From contig NW_004624751.1 of NCBI RefSeq assembly GCF_000247695.1, positions 22,412,419-22,476,418 on the forward strand: 64,000 nt of DNA, given 5' to 3'. The notes under the pieces were generated by a model. That model ran no database searches. It saw only the letters and a program-made list of their open reading frames with translations, and had not been told where the DNA came from. The position numbers and the translations under genes are program-made. The stretch's first letter is position 1; the number at the start of each line of letters is the position of its first letter. This stretch comes from Heterocephalus glaber (lineage: Eukaryota; Chordata; Mammalia; Rodentia; Bathyergidae). Shown here piece after piece: positions 48,605 to 61,367 of this stretch.

Positions 48605-49244
48605 GGTGGGCGCTGCATATATCCTGGTGGGTTTATGGGAGGGGCCTGGCTGGAAAGGGGAAGATGAGACTGCCCTCAGAGGGAGCTTCCTCAAGAATGT
48701 CTTCCCCTCCTAAAAGTCATCGGAACCAAATTCCCTTCTGGTCTTCAGTAGCTCTCTGTTAAGCCTAGGACAAGTGTAGTCTTCTGACCAGCAGTGTGCC
48801 TTTCACAGGGAATTTGCTAGAAATGAAGGTTTTCCTGCCCCACTCCAGACCCAGTGAAACTCTAGAGTGGAATACAACAGTTTATATTTTTTTAAAGCCC
48901 TCTATGTGGTTATGGTGAACTGTTTGAGAATCATTGACCCTAACATTCAGCTCTCCGAGCATATTCTCTACTCAAAGTATAGTTCACAGACTAGCAGCAT
49001 TGCCATGCCCAGGGCTTGATAGAAATGCCAGTCTACCCCAGACTTACTACAACAGAATCTGCATCTCTGATGCAGAGGCGATTCATATGCATGCTAATTT
49101 TTCGATGCATTGTCTCAGAGACTCTGAAAGTGAGGAGGTGGAGTAGGTTTGGGGGAAACAAATGACCTTGAACAAAGAGGCCCCAGGCTGGGAGTAGGAA
49201 AAACAGTCCAGCTGCTATAAATGAGTTTAGCTACTCTTCAGTGG

Positions 49245-49425
49245 TTCAAGCACTGGGATACATGTGTTATTTCTTTTACTCTTTCTAGTAACCCAGAAAT
49301 AGTTATCTCCAGCCTTTTAAGGTGTCTAGGATGCTCAAGGGCTTCTGATTAGTAAGAGCTAGAGCTGGAGATCAGGCCCAAATCTGCCAGGTTCCAAAGT
49401 CTACACCATATGACTGCACCCCATC
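49245..49425 (-). mobile_element. MIR-type ancient SINE, antisense
   Basis: The order 'tcaagcactgggatac', 'ttatctccagcctttta', 'tagtaagagctagagctggagatcaggccc' and 'ccaaagtctacacc' follows an L2/MIR consensus, with heavy divergence. Orientation is tentative. Confidence 0.55.
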
Positions 49426-49720
49426 GATGAGTCTATGGCCAAGACCAAGGAACACTCAAAGTATGTGATAATTTTAGTAGTTAGCATTACTGTGTGGCAT
49501 TATTGTTAACATTATCATCACCACAGGTGTCAGAGGAAACAAGAAGCTAGGCAGGACATAAAGCACCTACTGTTGGACTCCAGGTTGTTTTGGAACTCGA
49601 CACATCCCAACTCCTCTGAGTCTTGGTTTCCTCAACTCTACAATAAGACTTGTGGTGCTCACATACTGGGGATTTCTCATGTTAAGAAAAGCAGCTTAAG
49701 TGAAAGAGCCAGAAAATTTT

Positions 49721-49882
49721 TGTAATGCAAGAAACTACTTTTTTTTTTTTTTTTTTTCGGTACCTGAGATCAAACTCGGGTCCTTGTGCTCTTTGTTTTC
49801 TTTTGTGGTACCAGGGATTGAACTCAGGACCTTCAGCTTACAAGGCAGGCACAGTGCCACTGAGCAAAATCCCAGGCCAAGT
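49721..49882 (-). mobile_element. Dimeric ID SINE with unique 3' tail and target duplication
   Basis: Direct repeats gccagaaaatttt (49708-49720 and 49883-49895, 13 of 13) enclose 162 bases. Read on the minus strand, they hold a full ID body, an A-rich linker (acaaaagaaaacaaag), the 3' half of a second ID (from about gcacaaggacccgag to ggtacc), A16, and then an 18-base non-A tail before the repeat. A tail beyond poly(A) implies a Pol III transcript that ran on into flanking DNA of its source locus, as in BC1-type ID RNAs. Confidence 0.82.
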
Positions 49883-50897
49883 GCCAGAAAATTTTAAAGC
49901 GCTATCCAGATACTTAAGACTGCTTCCCAGTGATCAGCAGCAATAGAAAATCACACATAAAAGCATAACCAAGCATAAAGGAAGGGGAAAGCACTTTGTG
50001 GATTTGTGCACAAGTGCAAAGGTAAACTTGGGATGTAAGGTAGGGAAAGGTCATAAGGGGTGCTCTGAGCTCTGTGCCAGGTCTGCTTACCTTAAGGCAC
50101 ACTTACACATTTTCCTTGTTAAATCTGTGGAAATTCTAAGACAAATGCCACATTTTAAAGGAATTCTAGACATTTCTGAGGTTTAGGGATGAGATTCAGA
50201 TTAGGATCTAGGTCTGGAGGGAAACACTTCTAGAACTGAGGAATAAATTGAAGAAATTGTACAATCCTGGAGAGCAGACGATTCTGATGGACCCTGATGG
50301 TTTGCTTAAAAAAGGAGTATGGACTAAATGAGTCTCTTTAATGTAGTCACAACTCCAATAGGGCAAGAAAGAAACCCTTCTGCTTCCTAAGGAATCCTAC
50401 AGACTAAGCCCTTCCCTGGTAATTTGGCAAAGACATTTTCAGTTCATCAAAACTGGAGCACCCACTCACCTTACCCTGAAACCTCCCTGAATCAACCAGG
50501 AACTGAAGTGCTGTGTGGAAGGTAGGGTTGAGAACATTTTCTTTTGCTTTGTTGCCTCCAGACAAAATGTAAATCAGTTCTTCCGGGACCATGGAAGAGA
50601 CTTTCTGTCTTATCAGATGAATATTTTCCATAAACGAGAGAATATCTGACTGAACACACAGGTTTCCTTTCGTTTCAAAGTCCTTTATTATTTCCCTAGG
50701 AAGTTACATCCTTTTCCCTGAAGCCATCCAGTCTGTTAAAGCTGTGTTTTTACTTCTGAAATAAAATAATGAGTCATCACAAATCCAATTATCTAGACAC
50801 TTGCACTGGTCAGAGACAAACCCATCATATAAAATTATGTCCCATTGCTAGGTTTACTAAGATGGGATCCTACATCATTTCCTTGGGTTTAATATAC

Positions 50898-51125
50898 TAA
50901 TACTGGCTACCATGTACTAGGTACTTGCTTCATTCATTAAATCACTGCACCAATCTTAGGAAGGAGGAATTGCTATCATCCTTGTTTTAGATCTGGGAAA
51001 ATTACATGCTGAATAAAGAAGTAGCTTGCTCAATGTCATAACACTACAAAATTATTAAACTGGGCTTGAACCTACGTCATCTGGCCCCAGAACCTGTGTT
51101 CCCCGAATCCCACTGCACCAACTGC
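50898..51125 (-). mobile_element. MIR/L2-type ancient repeat
   Basis: 'accatgtactaggtacttgc', 'gtagcttgctcaatgtcata' and 'aaactgggcttgaacctacgtcatctggcccc' match the MIR core and end in order. Orientation is tentative. Confidence 0.6.
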
Positions 51126-51300
51126 ACTCAAGCACAGCACGGCCTCAAGCCTTGGCCATTGTAACAACCTCAGCTGAATGCATTGGCAGAATTATGTGAA
51201 ACATTACCATATGTAGGATGCTTGGTTAAAAATGTTCATGATTAATTTGAATCCTCTGAGGATTTCTAGCTCTTGAAATGATCTTCAGATAGTATGTAGT

Positions 51301-51385
51301 GGACCGGGGATTTAGCTCACTGGTGCTGCCACCTGCCTTGCAAGCACAAGGTCCTGAGTTTGATCCCTGGTACCAAAAGAAAGAA
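51301..51385 (+). mobile_element. ID SINE
   Basis: A 73-base ID body (ggaccggggatttagctcac ... gatccctggtacc) followed by AAAAGAAAGAAAG. Flanks agatagtatgtagt and agataatgtgaagt look like a decayed target duplication. Confidence 0.9.
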
Positions 51386-51527
51386 AGATAATGTGAAGTG
51401 TATAATATAAATAATATCGATGGATGTTACTCTAAAGACTACTCACCAAAGTCTCTAATCCAGGACTAGTTAAAATTCATTTATTTCCCTCAAAAACTGG
51501 AACTGTAAGTTTATAAAATGCATTTAG

Positions 51528-51715
51528 CCACTGGGCATAGTGGCTCAAACCTATAATCCCAGCATTATGGAGGCTGAGACAGGAGGGTCTCAAGTTCAGG
51601 CTCTGCCTGGACAGCTTTAGCAGTTTAGTGATGCCCTGTCTCAAAATTTTGAAAGGGGTGGGGGATTTAGCTTAGTGAGTAGGCCTTGGGTTAAATTCCC
51701 AGTACCACAGAAAAA
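51528..51715 (+). mobile_element. B1-dID dimeric SINE
   Basis: B1 half (actgggcatagtggctcaaac ... gatgccctgtctcaaaatt) joined to a dID half (ggggatttagcttagtgag ... aaattcccagtaccaca) with an A-rich tail. Confidence 0.87.
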
Positions 51716-54133
51716 AATTCCTAAATAGTCAGATGTCATGGTTACTACAGAGTAATTTAGGTGAATTATGAATGCCATTAAATGAATTGTAATGCCTAAA
51801 GTGAGATATTTGAAACCCTAAATAAATGATTTCTGATTTTTTTGGTGGGGTGTTAAAATTTTCTTTGAGAATCCAATAAACATAATTTCTGTAAGTTCAT
51901 AAAATCCTTCAATCTTTGGTTAATATACTCAGGGGGTCAAGAAATATCCATTTCAATCTATAACATTAATATTGAGCTTAATAAATACAAATTTCAATAA
52001 AATTGACAAGCCATAGAATGCCATAGCTCTCCCTGGTGGCCTCAGTCCTTGATGTGGCTGTAAAATGGGGCAGAACTTTACACAGGGTGCTGATAGGAAG
52101 GAGGCACTGATAACCTTGGGAAACAGATCAGCTCTGCCACCCTCCCCCAGGAACTGGGTCTTGAAACTCTCAGGTAGAGTCAGTCACTTTCCAGTCTCCT
52201 ACGTCAGGGGAGCCTGTGTTGAAGGCCAGGGAGGGGTCTCAGGACACTGAGCAAACTGAGGCTATTGAAGCACTTCAGATACTCAAGTAAACTTGCTGAG
52301 CATAATAAACTTTATTTACCCTCCACATGAGCACACATAAGGTTGTGCCTATACTACACAACAGAAAACAGATGAGCAGTGGATAATTCAACCATTCAAA
52401 GTGGATATTTTAAAATATATATGGACATAGGTATATGTATATATATATATATATAAAATATTAAATGTTATATGAGGGTATAGATGCATAAGTAAACAGA
52501 TGAATATCACCTGGCACAGGGGCTTACACATAGTTAGCAAACAATGCTGGTAGAAGGCACGTGTATAAGTACAAATTTATGTTTTGAATGTTCTTTTTTG
52601 GCTATTGTCATACAAACATGACCTCAAACAACATGTTTGTAGATACACCATTGGACACATGTGGGGTATATCTAAAAGCTAAACTTCCAAAACTAGAATT
52701 ACTAAATCAAAGGTTGTATGCATCTGTAAGTTTGATATATATTGCTACATTACACTTTGCACTTATTATTGTATTCTTAGTTCTAATTATTATTTTACAT
52801 AATATTTCCAAATAATATATATTAATATATACCTCTAATGTGTCTATGAGACACTATGCCCAATATTTACATGGTCTATATATATAACTGAACCAAAAGC
52901 CTAGGTTGAAATATCTGTGGGGATGAATCTCTTCTTATTTGTAAGCTATTTACTGTGTCCTTGTATCTGTTAAAATGTGTGCATCATCTAGATACATGTT
53001 GCACATGAAGTCTGTTATGTAGATACTAACCCGTGGGAGCATAGAAGTCAAAGCTGTGAAGAAAGCTAAAGAACCAAGTGTATTTTGGCTAATGTGATGA
53101 TTGTTTACATTGTTGATAGCTGGTTAGTTGATTTCGCTTGGTTTGGTTGAGTGGTGATATTTGAGGACATTTAGTGACAAGTTGTGAAGAAATTAAAATT
53201 TCTTGAGCAAATATTTCTGGACTCTGTGCTACACTTATATGAATAACTGGGTCAAAATAGTGCTCAAATATAAACTTCCTTTATATGTAAGCAAATTGAA
53301 CTTTTAAAAAATCTTGTAAATTGCTAAGTCAAATGTTGATAATTAATTGGCTTGATTAAGATCCAAAAGTAATCAGGTGTCTAGTGGTGGTGGAGCGCTA
53401 AAAATTAGCCTGATGACCCCCATTAGAGTGCTTTCAGATTGTTCTGCTGTTAAGACTTTATAGGCCACGATAACAGGCAAGGAAACTACTTTTACAGTTC
53501 TAAAAGGCAAAACCACTGATCTTTATCATTTAACTAATAAAGACGGAGATGTGTGTGATGTTAAGATGCTGGCATGTTAAAACGTGGAGCTGCAACACTG
53601 CACCTGTGAGTGAGTTTTGAGTGAAATGACCTTGGCAGGTAATCCCACATTTTGTTCTTGTGACAGAATCAGAATTATCTTTCTGAACAAACACTTTCCT
53701 CATTGTCTTTCTTTACACTACTTCTGGTATTAACAAGTTTGTATATAATTCACTAGTTTCATAGTTAAAATTAAGAGTTGATGGAACACCATCAAATTTA
53801 ACTTTTAAAGTTGTAATTCTCCAAATCAGCAAATAGAAACGTGCATATATAGCAGTACAAGAAATAAAAGTATCATAAGGAGAGGAGTCTGCTTTCTCCC
53901 AATTTACTGATACTGTTTTCATTACCAAATTTAATAACACTTTTCTCATTACTAGTCAAATAACTTAGATATGATGGTGCTATTTTAGTGACAGATAAAG
54001 GTATTTAACGGCAGGAGCAGTTTGTATCAAAAATAGAACTTATAGACTTTTGAGATTTATGTATTTAAAACAAAGTAAATTTAAGAGGCACTAATAAGAA
54101 CATTTAAATATTGCCTTTTTTAAAAATGTTAGT

Positions 54134-54228
54134 GGGCTGGGGATTTAGCTCAGTGGTTCCGGCGCCTGCCACGTAAGCGCAAGGTCCCGAGTTCGATCCC
54201 CAGTACCAAAAATTAAAAATTAAAAAAT
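54134..54228 (+). mobile_element. ID SINE with target duplication
   Basis: A near-consensus ID body 54134-54206 (ggctggggatttagctcagt ... gttcgatccccagtacc), then an AAAATTAAAAATT tail. Flanks aaaaatgttagt (54122-54133) and aaaagtgttagt (54229-54240) form the duplication. Confidence 0.92.
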
Positions 54229-55767
54229 AAAAGTGTTAGTAAAGAGTGAGACTGTTAGCTCTGATTGAGCTGAAATTAACAGATAAAACAAATATCCCAA
54301 CACCCTCTGGGCATAGTGCTTACAAGGTAAATGGCACATTGATGATTGTAGACAAATGATAATATGCAGAAGAGAGAAGGTCAGTGGGCCCTTTCTACTT
54401 GTATTTTTACAAATGGGCAAATGCAAGAGGGGTAGCTTGATCCCTTGTGCTGTTGGGTGTTGGCCCTGAACAAATAGCAGATCAGGGGCAGGATTCAAAC
54501 AACCCAGAAACTCAGGACTTTGTGTGCCCTGTACACTGTTTCTGTCACCTGCTGGCCATAGATTCCTGTGACAGAATGGTTAGCAAACATGAGGCTCTGG
54601 GCAATGAAAGCTTCCCCAGCTTGACTTTGTGGTACTTCTTCTGTTTGCCTTTGATCTGACACCTGGTTACTCCATAAATCCAAGCCTCTAAAAATGTCAA
54701 AGTAATGTTTCTTGCAATATTGTAAAGCCTTATCTATCAAAGGCTTTAGATGGTTGCATTGCTCACCTAATGTGAGCTGTACAAGATTGAAGGTTATTTC
54801 CAGAGTTGTACAAAAGGATAACGTGGTCAAGACCCCCTTGTCTCTAGGCCAAGGAGCTATGTTCTTCATTTCACAAAGAAACCATATACGGTTATCTGTG
54901 TGTGGTTAATACGCTATAGTTGATTATTTTTAGAGAAACATGTCAAATGCTAATAAATTATTGAGTGCTTTAAAGGGTGTTGACAGATAAAGCCTGAAAT
55001 TGAAATTACATTGGATGTAATTTATGATGTGAAATAGTCTCTTTTAAAACTTTGCAAAGTTAAGAAGAAGTTGGTTATGTTTGGGAGATAGCTCAGTGTG
55101 GGTGATGAGTGTGTGTTGGCCAACAACTTGTCTAATTTTAGACTAATTTTATTCTCAGAGCTTTCCTATTACAAAATTATTTTGTGTTCCCTGCAGATCC
55201 TCTGGTGAAATATATAAGAAGGAGAAAAAGGACAAAATGTGGTAGAAGGTGGGGTAGTGGAAGGGGAATGGAGAAAGAAGAGATAAGGACTTTTAGAAAT
55301 GTATTAGTAAAATTGACTGAAGCATTTCTCAATCAGTTCTCCCTCTTCAAGCCTCAAAACCCCACTCACTCTCCTGACCTATGTCCTTTCTCTGCTTCTC
55401 TCTTCTTCAGTTTCATTGTAGTTTCCAGAAAGGAGGAAAACTACCCTCGTGAAGTTTATAATGTCCACTGTCATCTTCTGTCTCACTAAATGTCTTCAAA
55501 CTATTTCAAAGGACTTTCAGGTTCCACAGAAATCAGACATCTTCTGATGGTAGCTTATGAGTATTACATAAGATAGCCCACAGATAGAATTAGGATTAAA
55601 TATGCATGAAAGCACTTAATAAGGTTTGTTGATTTAATTCAGTCTGAGAGTCTTATTCTGAACCCTGAGACCATCCATGTTCCCATCCTCCAGTTCCGTC
55701 AGATGTCACTGTGACCTTCTCAGAGGACCCAGCTTCCATAAATGAACCTAATGGATTATTTCTCTTA
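54229..55767. other. Intron 1 unique DNA with an unexplained open frame
   Basis: A minus-strand frame at 54495-54869 is open for 124 codons. Its translation matches no family I recognise, and no signal peptide, motif or exon signal is visible. It may be chance or a very old retrocopy. Otherwise unremarkable. Confidence 0.35.
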
Positions 55768-55780
55768 CTTGGAGCTTTTC

Positions 55781-55881
55781 TTTCTTTCTTTTTCTTTTTT
55801 TTTTTTTTTGTTACTGGGGATGGAACTCAGGACCTTGTGCTTCAAGGAAGGTGGTGGCACGACTGACCTAAATCCCTAGCC
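55781..55881 (-). mobile_element. ID SINE with target duplication
   Basis: Long T-rich stretch (with CTTT units) then an antisense ID body (gttactggggatggaactc ... ctaaatccctagc). Perfect repeats cttggagcttttc at 55768-55780 and 55882-55894. Confidence 0.92.
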
Positions 55882-55920
55882 CTTGGAGCTTTTCAAATAT
55901 GTAATGTGTCAGTGAAAGTT

Positions 55921-56114
55921 ATTTTTTTGGTTTTGCCATACTGGAGATTGAAGGCAGGCCTTACTGCTAGATGACGTCTCCAGCCCCTTTTTAAATATTT
56001 GTGTATTTAGACAGGGTCCAGCTACGTTGCCCAGGCAAGGCTCAAACTTGAAATCCTCCTGCTCTAGCCTCCAAAGATGCGGGGATTATGTGCCTGCGCT
56101 GCCACACCCAGCTT
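55921..56114 (-). mobile_element. B1-dID dimeric SINE
   Basis: Antisense dID (ccatactggagattgaagg ... acgtctccagcccc) followed by antisense B1 (agacagggtccagctacgttg ... ctgccacacccagctt). Confidence 0.87.
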
Positions 56115-57404
56115 AATGAAGTTTTCAAGAACAAACTGTGTATATTTTTAAGTTCAGGTAATAGGGCAGTAGCAATCCATTTAGTAACTGGCCTGTTACA
56201 GACTTAGAAATAAATTTTACTGTGATACTGGTAGGAAAATAGATTTGAGATAAACTTCAATTTCCCCTAAGAAATATTCTTTAAAATATTTTCTATCTCT
56301 GCTTCTCTTAGAGATTTTGTTATAAGAACTTTATTCCATTATCATAAACCCATTATTCTATTTCAGTAAGTTACAGGACTCTTTCCTGAGCTGTGACACC
56401 CTCTGTTTTGTGGATGTGCATAAGATGTGTCCCTGGGGCGGCTACATAGCCCACCTCCTGAAGACAGTCTTCTCATTATGATCTATTCCAATGGTGCCCC
56501 TGGGGGCTAAGTAGACATTATTTTTGATTCACATCTTTCTAAGCCATATAGTCTAATCTTTTAAGTGATTAAGTGCATTTTGATAGATGCAGAGTAGAAC
56601 TTGTAATTTACATTTGTCCCTGAGGGCATGGGTACAATGTATGTTAAAAAAAAATTATATGCACTTGACCGGCAGCTTACTATAAATTTTTCCTAAGTAT
56701 AAATAAGAAAAAGAGAGTTCTGATGTGAAAACCCTTGAATGAGAGTGTCCTATCTTATTAAAACGCTAGTTCACACAGAAAAAAGCTATCTGCTACAGGA
56801 AATTCAGATAAAAACAGAAAACACCCTTTCCCAAAGCGGTGAAATACACTCCATCATTTCTCTCTTTGGCTCTTACTGGAAAAACATTTCTGTAATGCCA
56901 GTCATTTGAAAGAAATGTTCACAATTCACCAGGAGATGGAACAGACTGGGTGTTCTTCAAGCTTTGGTGAACGACCCTCTGAAATGATGTTTCTTATGAT
57001 GCCCATGTTTGCTGCATCTGCCTCCCCAAAATTTACAGTCCTTACAGCAACAACAACTCTTCATAGGATCTCATGATAGTGAGAAACAGGAGAATCTGTT
57101 TTACATCAGTCATTTCCTTGACAAGCTGGACTAGGAGAAAGAGAGTGGGGGATGAATTTTTGTCTTTCACGTCTTCTGGCCTACCGAGAAGGACAGATGT
57201 CCAACACGAATACAGCAGATCCCCAACCTCTATTCCTGAGATACTGGCTCGAAGTGTCAAGAAGATATCTGATCATCTGAATTGGGAAATATAAAAGGTA
57301 AATGTAATCATCTCAATTTTTTTAAGAACACATTTGTAGCATGAGACTGAAAAGCTCATGACAAATGTTTTATCATAGAAAAGTTTTGCCTTATGACCAA
57401 ATGT

Positions 57405-57500
57405 ATACATTTATTCATTCGTTCATTCATTATTTTAATTCAACAAGCATTTAATGAGTAACCACAGTATGCCAGGCACTGTGGTAGGCTTTCCAAATGT
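57405..57500 (+). mobile_element. L2/MIR-like ancient repeat
   Basis: 'attcattcgttcattcatt' then 'caacaagcatttaatgagtaac' and 'tatgccaggcactgtggtaggc' match the common ancient mammalian repeat end. Confidence 0.6.
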
Positions 57501-58339
57501 TAGAGAATAATCTAAAGCTAATAAGCAGTTGTTCATTGAATACTCTTAATTTAAGGAACAGGAAAAAATGGCATGTATGGTTAATGAGACAAGTGAACAG
57601 TACTAGTGCAAGATGATTAACTTTGTCATTTCCTGACTTTATAGGACTTGATTCCTTTTGGTATTAACACGGTATTACCAAAAGTTCTACCAACCCTTCC
57701 TCCTTTTAATGTCTCAAGAAAGTGATTTTTAATTTAAAAAATGAAAAATGTAAATCAGTTGGAGAGATTTTGTATTTTCACAATGGAAAGAGTATTTACC
57801 ATCCATTCATGCTACTTCTTTTCTCAGGATTTTTTAAAACCTATTTAAGAGAAAAATAATTTTACAATTTCATAAAAAAGTGCATTTGGATCCTCTTGTC
57901 TTTTCTTCTTTCACCCCAACTAATGTTATGAAATGTGACCATCTTTGAGTATACCCCTTGTAACCACTATGGTCACATCTTTTTTTCAACCTAGTACTTT
58001 TATCATCCAAAGGAAGTGTGTTAGGGAAGCAGTTGTAAGCCCCAGGGAAAAAAGGGTACAGAAAAACACTAAGCTATCACTTTGTCAAATGAGCACCACA
58101 TTGTCCTAGGACCCAATGCTAACAAAAGCTATTCAGTTAGATGAGACAGTGTGAGGTGAAAAACAGTGTTAGTTATAGGAGTGTTTGCTAACTAGCTCAT
58201 ATTTGGGAAATATTAGGAAATATATATTCAAATGTAACTTTAAACAGGCTCTAAAGGTTTAATTCATGTGGAATGACCCAGTATCAATACTGAACTCTAA
58301 CATCTTTTTTGTGGTTGGAGAGACTGAATACTGCCCCCA

Positions 58340-58409
58340 CACCCCATGATGGGAATTGAATCTAGAGTTTCTAAGCATGTGCTCTACCACTGAGCTACAA
58401 CTCCAGCCC
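58340..58409 (-). mobile_element. ID SINE, older subtype
   Basis: Antisense ID with gatgggaattgaatctaga, agcatgtgctctaccactgagc and tacaactccagccc. The 'agagcacatgct' body differs from the gcgcaag-type copies at 37469 and 54134, so this is an older ID subfamily. Confidence 0.8.
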
Positions 58410-59588
58410 AAGAATGACTTTTTTATTACATGTTTGATTTGTCTTCAGTATTTAAATGTTGACCTTAACTTATCTAACTGACAGGGTAAAGTCCAAATGA
58501 AAAACTAAAAATAAGGAATAAAGAACATGTCATTCCTGGATTAAATGTTAAAGTTGCTTCCTCTTGTAATAAAATGAATCAATTTCCTCTGCAGAAAGGA
58601 AAAATATCTTGTCAGATTTGAAATTACAGATGTTGGAGATTGTTCTTTTGCTAATGAATGGTGAAAGAATGAATTTCCAAAGATTATAAAAGTTTATATA
58701 AATATTTTCTCACCAAATTTTGAAGATGACATCTTGGTCGGAAGTGATTTTCTTGGGACACGTCACAGCTTTTCTGTACCCAGGACTTTAATTTGAAATA
58801 TACAGGAAGTTGATGTCTTTGCATTTTCAGTAAGTTTCAAGCACTAACTTGCCCCAAAACTGTCATGCTAGAGACCATACAGATGACAGAGATGAGCATC
58901 ACCAGCGGGCATGGTTCCTGTTGCATAAGTGTCAGGCTTTTCTGTGTCTCTACAGAGCCTCTTGATCAGAACAAGGCAGAGGTTGAGCTTTTTAGAGGAA
59001 ATGCACATGGAGGCCTGCCACCATTATTCTTCTTGCTGTAAATTAATGAAAGTGACAGTGCATACTCCTCCAGCCTCTCAGAACCAGTAGCATCCAGTTT
59101 GAAATCAAAAGCATGAAATACGAAAAGCTGATGAAGGTCAATGTTTCCTCTTTTGCAACCCCCTTCCCTTCAAAATTGTACACTAGAAACTTCTAATCTC
59201 TTGGTTATGATTAGGTTTCTCACTATCTCTATGTTGAACTTGAAGAGCATTGTTATAATTTTCAGTTTATGTTTCTCTGCCTCCTGTGATAGCCTGTGTC
59301 AGAGGTTAAGCTGCAGGCCTCCCAGTGGTATGAAGAGCAATAATCCAATTTCTAGGCTGAGCCAAACACAATAGCAACCTCAAAACATATCCTGGATTCA
59401 ATGCAGAGCCCATTTTCATTGGCCAGCCTGCTTCTCCTTCAATGGCCTGGACACTCATTCATCTTGAGTCTTATAATGGCCATGTTACATGATACCAATA
59501 TTAACATATTTGGAAATAAGTTTGAGACAGAGTAAAAATTTTAAGAATAGCCAACCATTTGGGCATTGTAACAGTGAAATAGCTAGGT

Positions 59589-60062
59589 GTATTAATCAAG
59601 GCTTTCCAAGAAAGAGAACCAGTAGAAGGATAGATTAAAGAAGAAATAGATACATGATAGACGGATACTAGATAAATAGATAGATAGATAGGCAAAATTA
59701 CAGAGGCTGAGGAGTCCCACTATCTGTCAAATGCAACCAGAAACCCAGGAAATCTAATTCAGTCCAAATTCAAAGGCTTGAGAACCAGGAGAGGGGATGT
59801 AAATCCACAGAAGATGAGATAAGATGAGATGTCTGCTCAGGCAGTCAGGCAAGAAGCAAAAAGAGTGAATTTCTCCTGCCTCTACCCTTGTTCTATTCAT
59901 ACCTTCAACAGAATGGATGATGCCCAGCCACACTGAGGAACACAATATGATTTACTGAGTCCACAGATTCAAATGTTAATCTCACAGAAATCTCCCCAAA
60001 TAATTTTTAATCTGCGCACCCTGAGACCAGTCAAGGAAACACATAAAGTCAACCATTATATC
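59589..60062 (-). mobile_element. Ancient LTR-type repeat, antisense, with GATA tract
   Basis: 'tgtattaatcaaggctttcc', 'gaggctgaggagtcccac', 'aatctaattcagtccaaattcaaaggcttgagaaccagg' and 'ccagtcaaggaaacacataaagtcaacca' reproduce the reverse complement of a widespread mammalian MaLR-type element. Its internal (GATA)n at 59650-59690 replaces the usual simple-repeat spot. Confidence 0.65.
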
Positions 60063-60194
60063 AAGTGATTAGAAGAAAGTTTTACACTGAGTCTAGATAT
60101 TTTACCATTATTTGACACATAGCTATAGTTTAGAAGTATTTCATCCTAAGCATTCTTTTTTGTAAGGCCAGCTGCCAGGCATTATATGTTTCTA

Positions 60195-60920
60195 AAATAA
60201 GCATAGATTCTGGAGTCAGACCAGCTGGATTCAAATGTGAATCTATTACTGAAGTGAGAAGAGAGAGATGGACTAGTTATCTAATGAGAAGGAACAAATT
60301 ACCTTACAATTTAGCAGCTTAAAGCAGTAAAAATATTTATTCTCTCCCACTCTTGTCTATGGATCAGGAACTTGGGAGTGGCTTAGCTGAATGTTTCTGG
60401 CTCCAGAAGGATGCTACTGGCTGGGGCTGCAGTCAGGTCACTGAAGGCAGGAGGATCCACTCACTCATAACATGGCAAATTCTTGCTCATTGTTTTCTCA
60501 AGGGCTCCATTCTTTGCCTTTGGCCTCTGCATAAAAGTGCCTGAATATCCTCATTGCAGGCCATCTGGCCTCCCCCAGTGACTAATGGCAGAAGAGCATG
60601 GAGGAAGCCACGATGCCTTTTATGAACTTGTCGCAGATATCACACATCATCGTGTTTGCCGCTTTCTGTTTGTTAAAATCAAATCATAAAGTTCAATCCA
60701 CTGTCAAGGATGGAGAAACTGGCTTTTTCTTTTGAAGATAGAAGGATTAAAAACATTTGTGGGTATATTTAAAACCAACATAGCAAGTTGAACTTCTAAG
60801 CCCTTCTGATTTCTTATTTGTAAAACAGGGATACCAATAGCACTACTTAATAGGATTGCTTTGAGAATTGATGATGTGTGTAAAGGCTTAGTTGCCACTG
60901 TAGGTGGCAAATAAGTGTGA
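60195..60920 (+). mobile_element. MIR split by a later LTR
   Basis: 60200-60250 gives the MIR start ('agattctggagtcagaccagctggattcaaat'). 60805-60920 gives its later part ('ttgtaaaacagggataccaatagc', 'gaattgatgatgtgtgtaaagg'). The LTR at 60265-60680 lies between, so a single MIR was probably interrupted. Confidence 0.55.
60265..60680 (-). mobile_element. Ancient MaLR/MLT1-like LTR, antisense (tentative family)
   Basis: 'gactagttatctaatgagaag', 'aaattaccttacaatttagcagcttaaagcag' and 'gtctatggatcaggaacttggg' match the same family and orientation as 34472-34810. Confidence 0.62.
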
Positions 60921-60999
60921 GTTTTGTTTTTGAATGATTAGACAGAATATTGTTGGAATAACGTTGGGTCAACCAGAATCCTCTTAACCAGTTGCAACA

Positions 61000-61130
61000 T
61001 TTTATTTTATTTTATTATTAATTTTATTGGTACATTTTAGATATACATAATATTCATCACAGGGAATTTGTACTTGCACATGATATATCTTGATTCTTCT
61101 TTTTTTCCCATTCCCCTCCCTTTCCTTTAT
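61000..61130 (-). mobile_element. L1 3'-end remnant, antisense
   Basis: T-rich start ((ATTTT)n) then 'attggtacattttagatatac' and 'gcacatgatatatcttgatt', similar to 3915-4020. The minus strand has AATAAAA-like sequence next to an A-rich tail. Confidence 0.55.
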
Positions 61131-61367
61131 TCATATGTTTCCAAGGGCAATTGATAATTCTGTTAAAGCAGCTAGAGTACAAACCTGCTTCATCCTTGTG
61201 GTGCCACGTTTCTCCTGTCTCAGCAAAAGGCTTCACTATTCACATGATAAAGCTCTGTGAGCGTCCTAACTATTCATATCTTATATCCAGCCAACAGTAA
61301 GTTCTACTAGCTGGCCCTACCTTCAAAGTATATGTGATCCATCACCTCTTCTCCCCACCCCAGCAAG

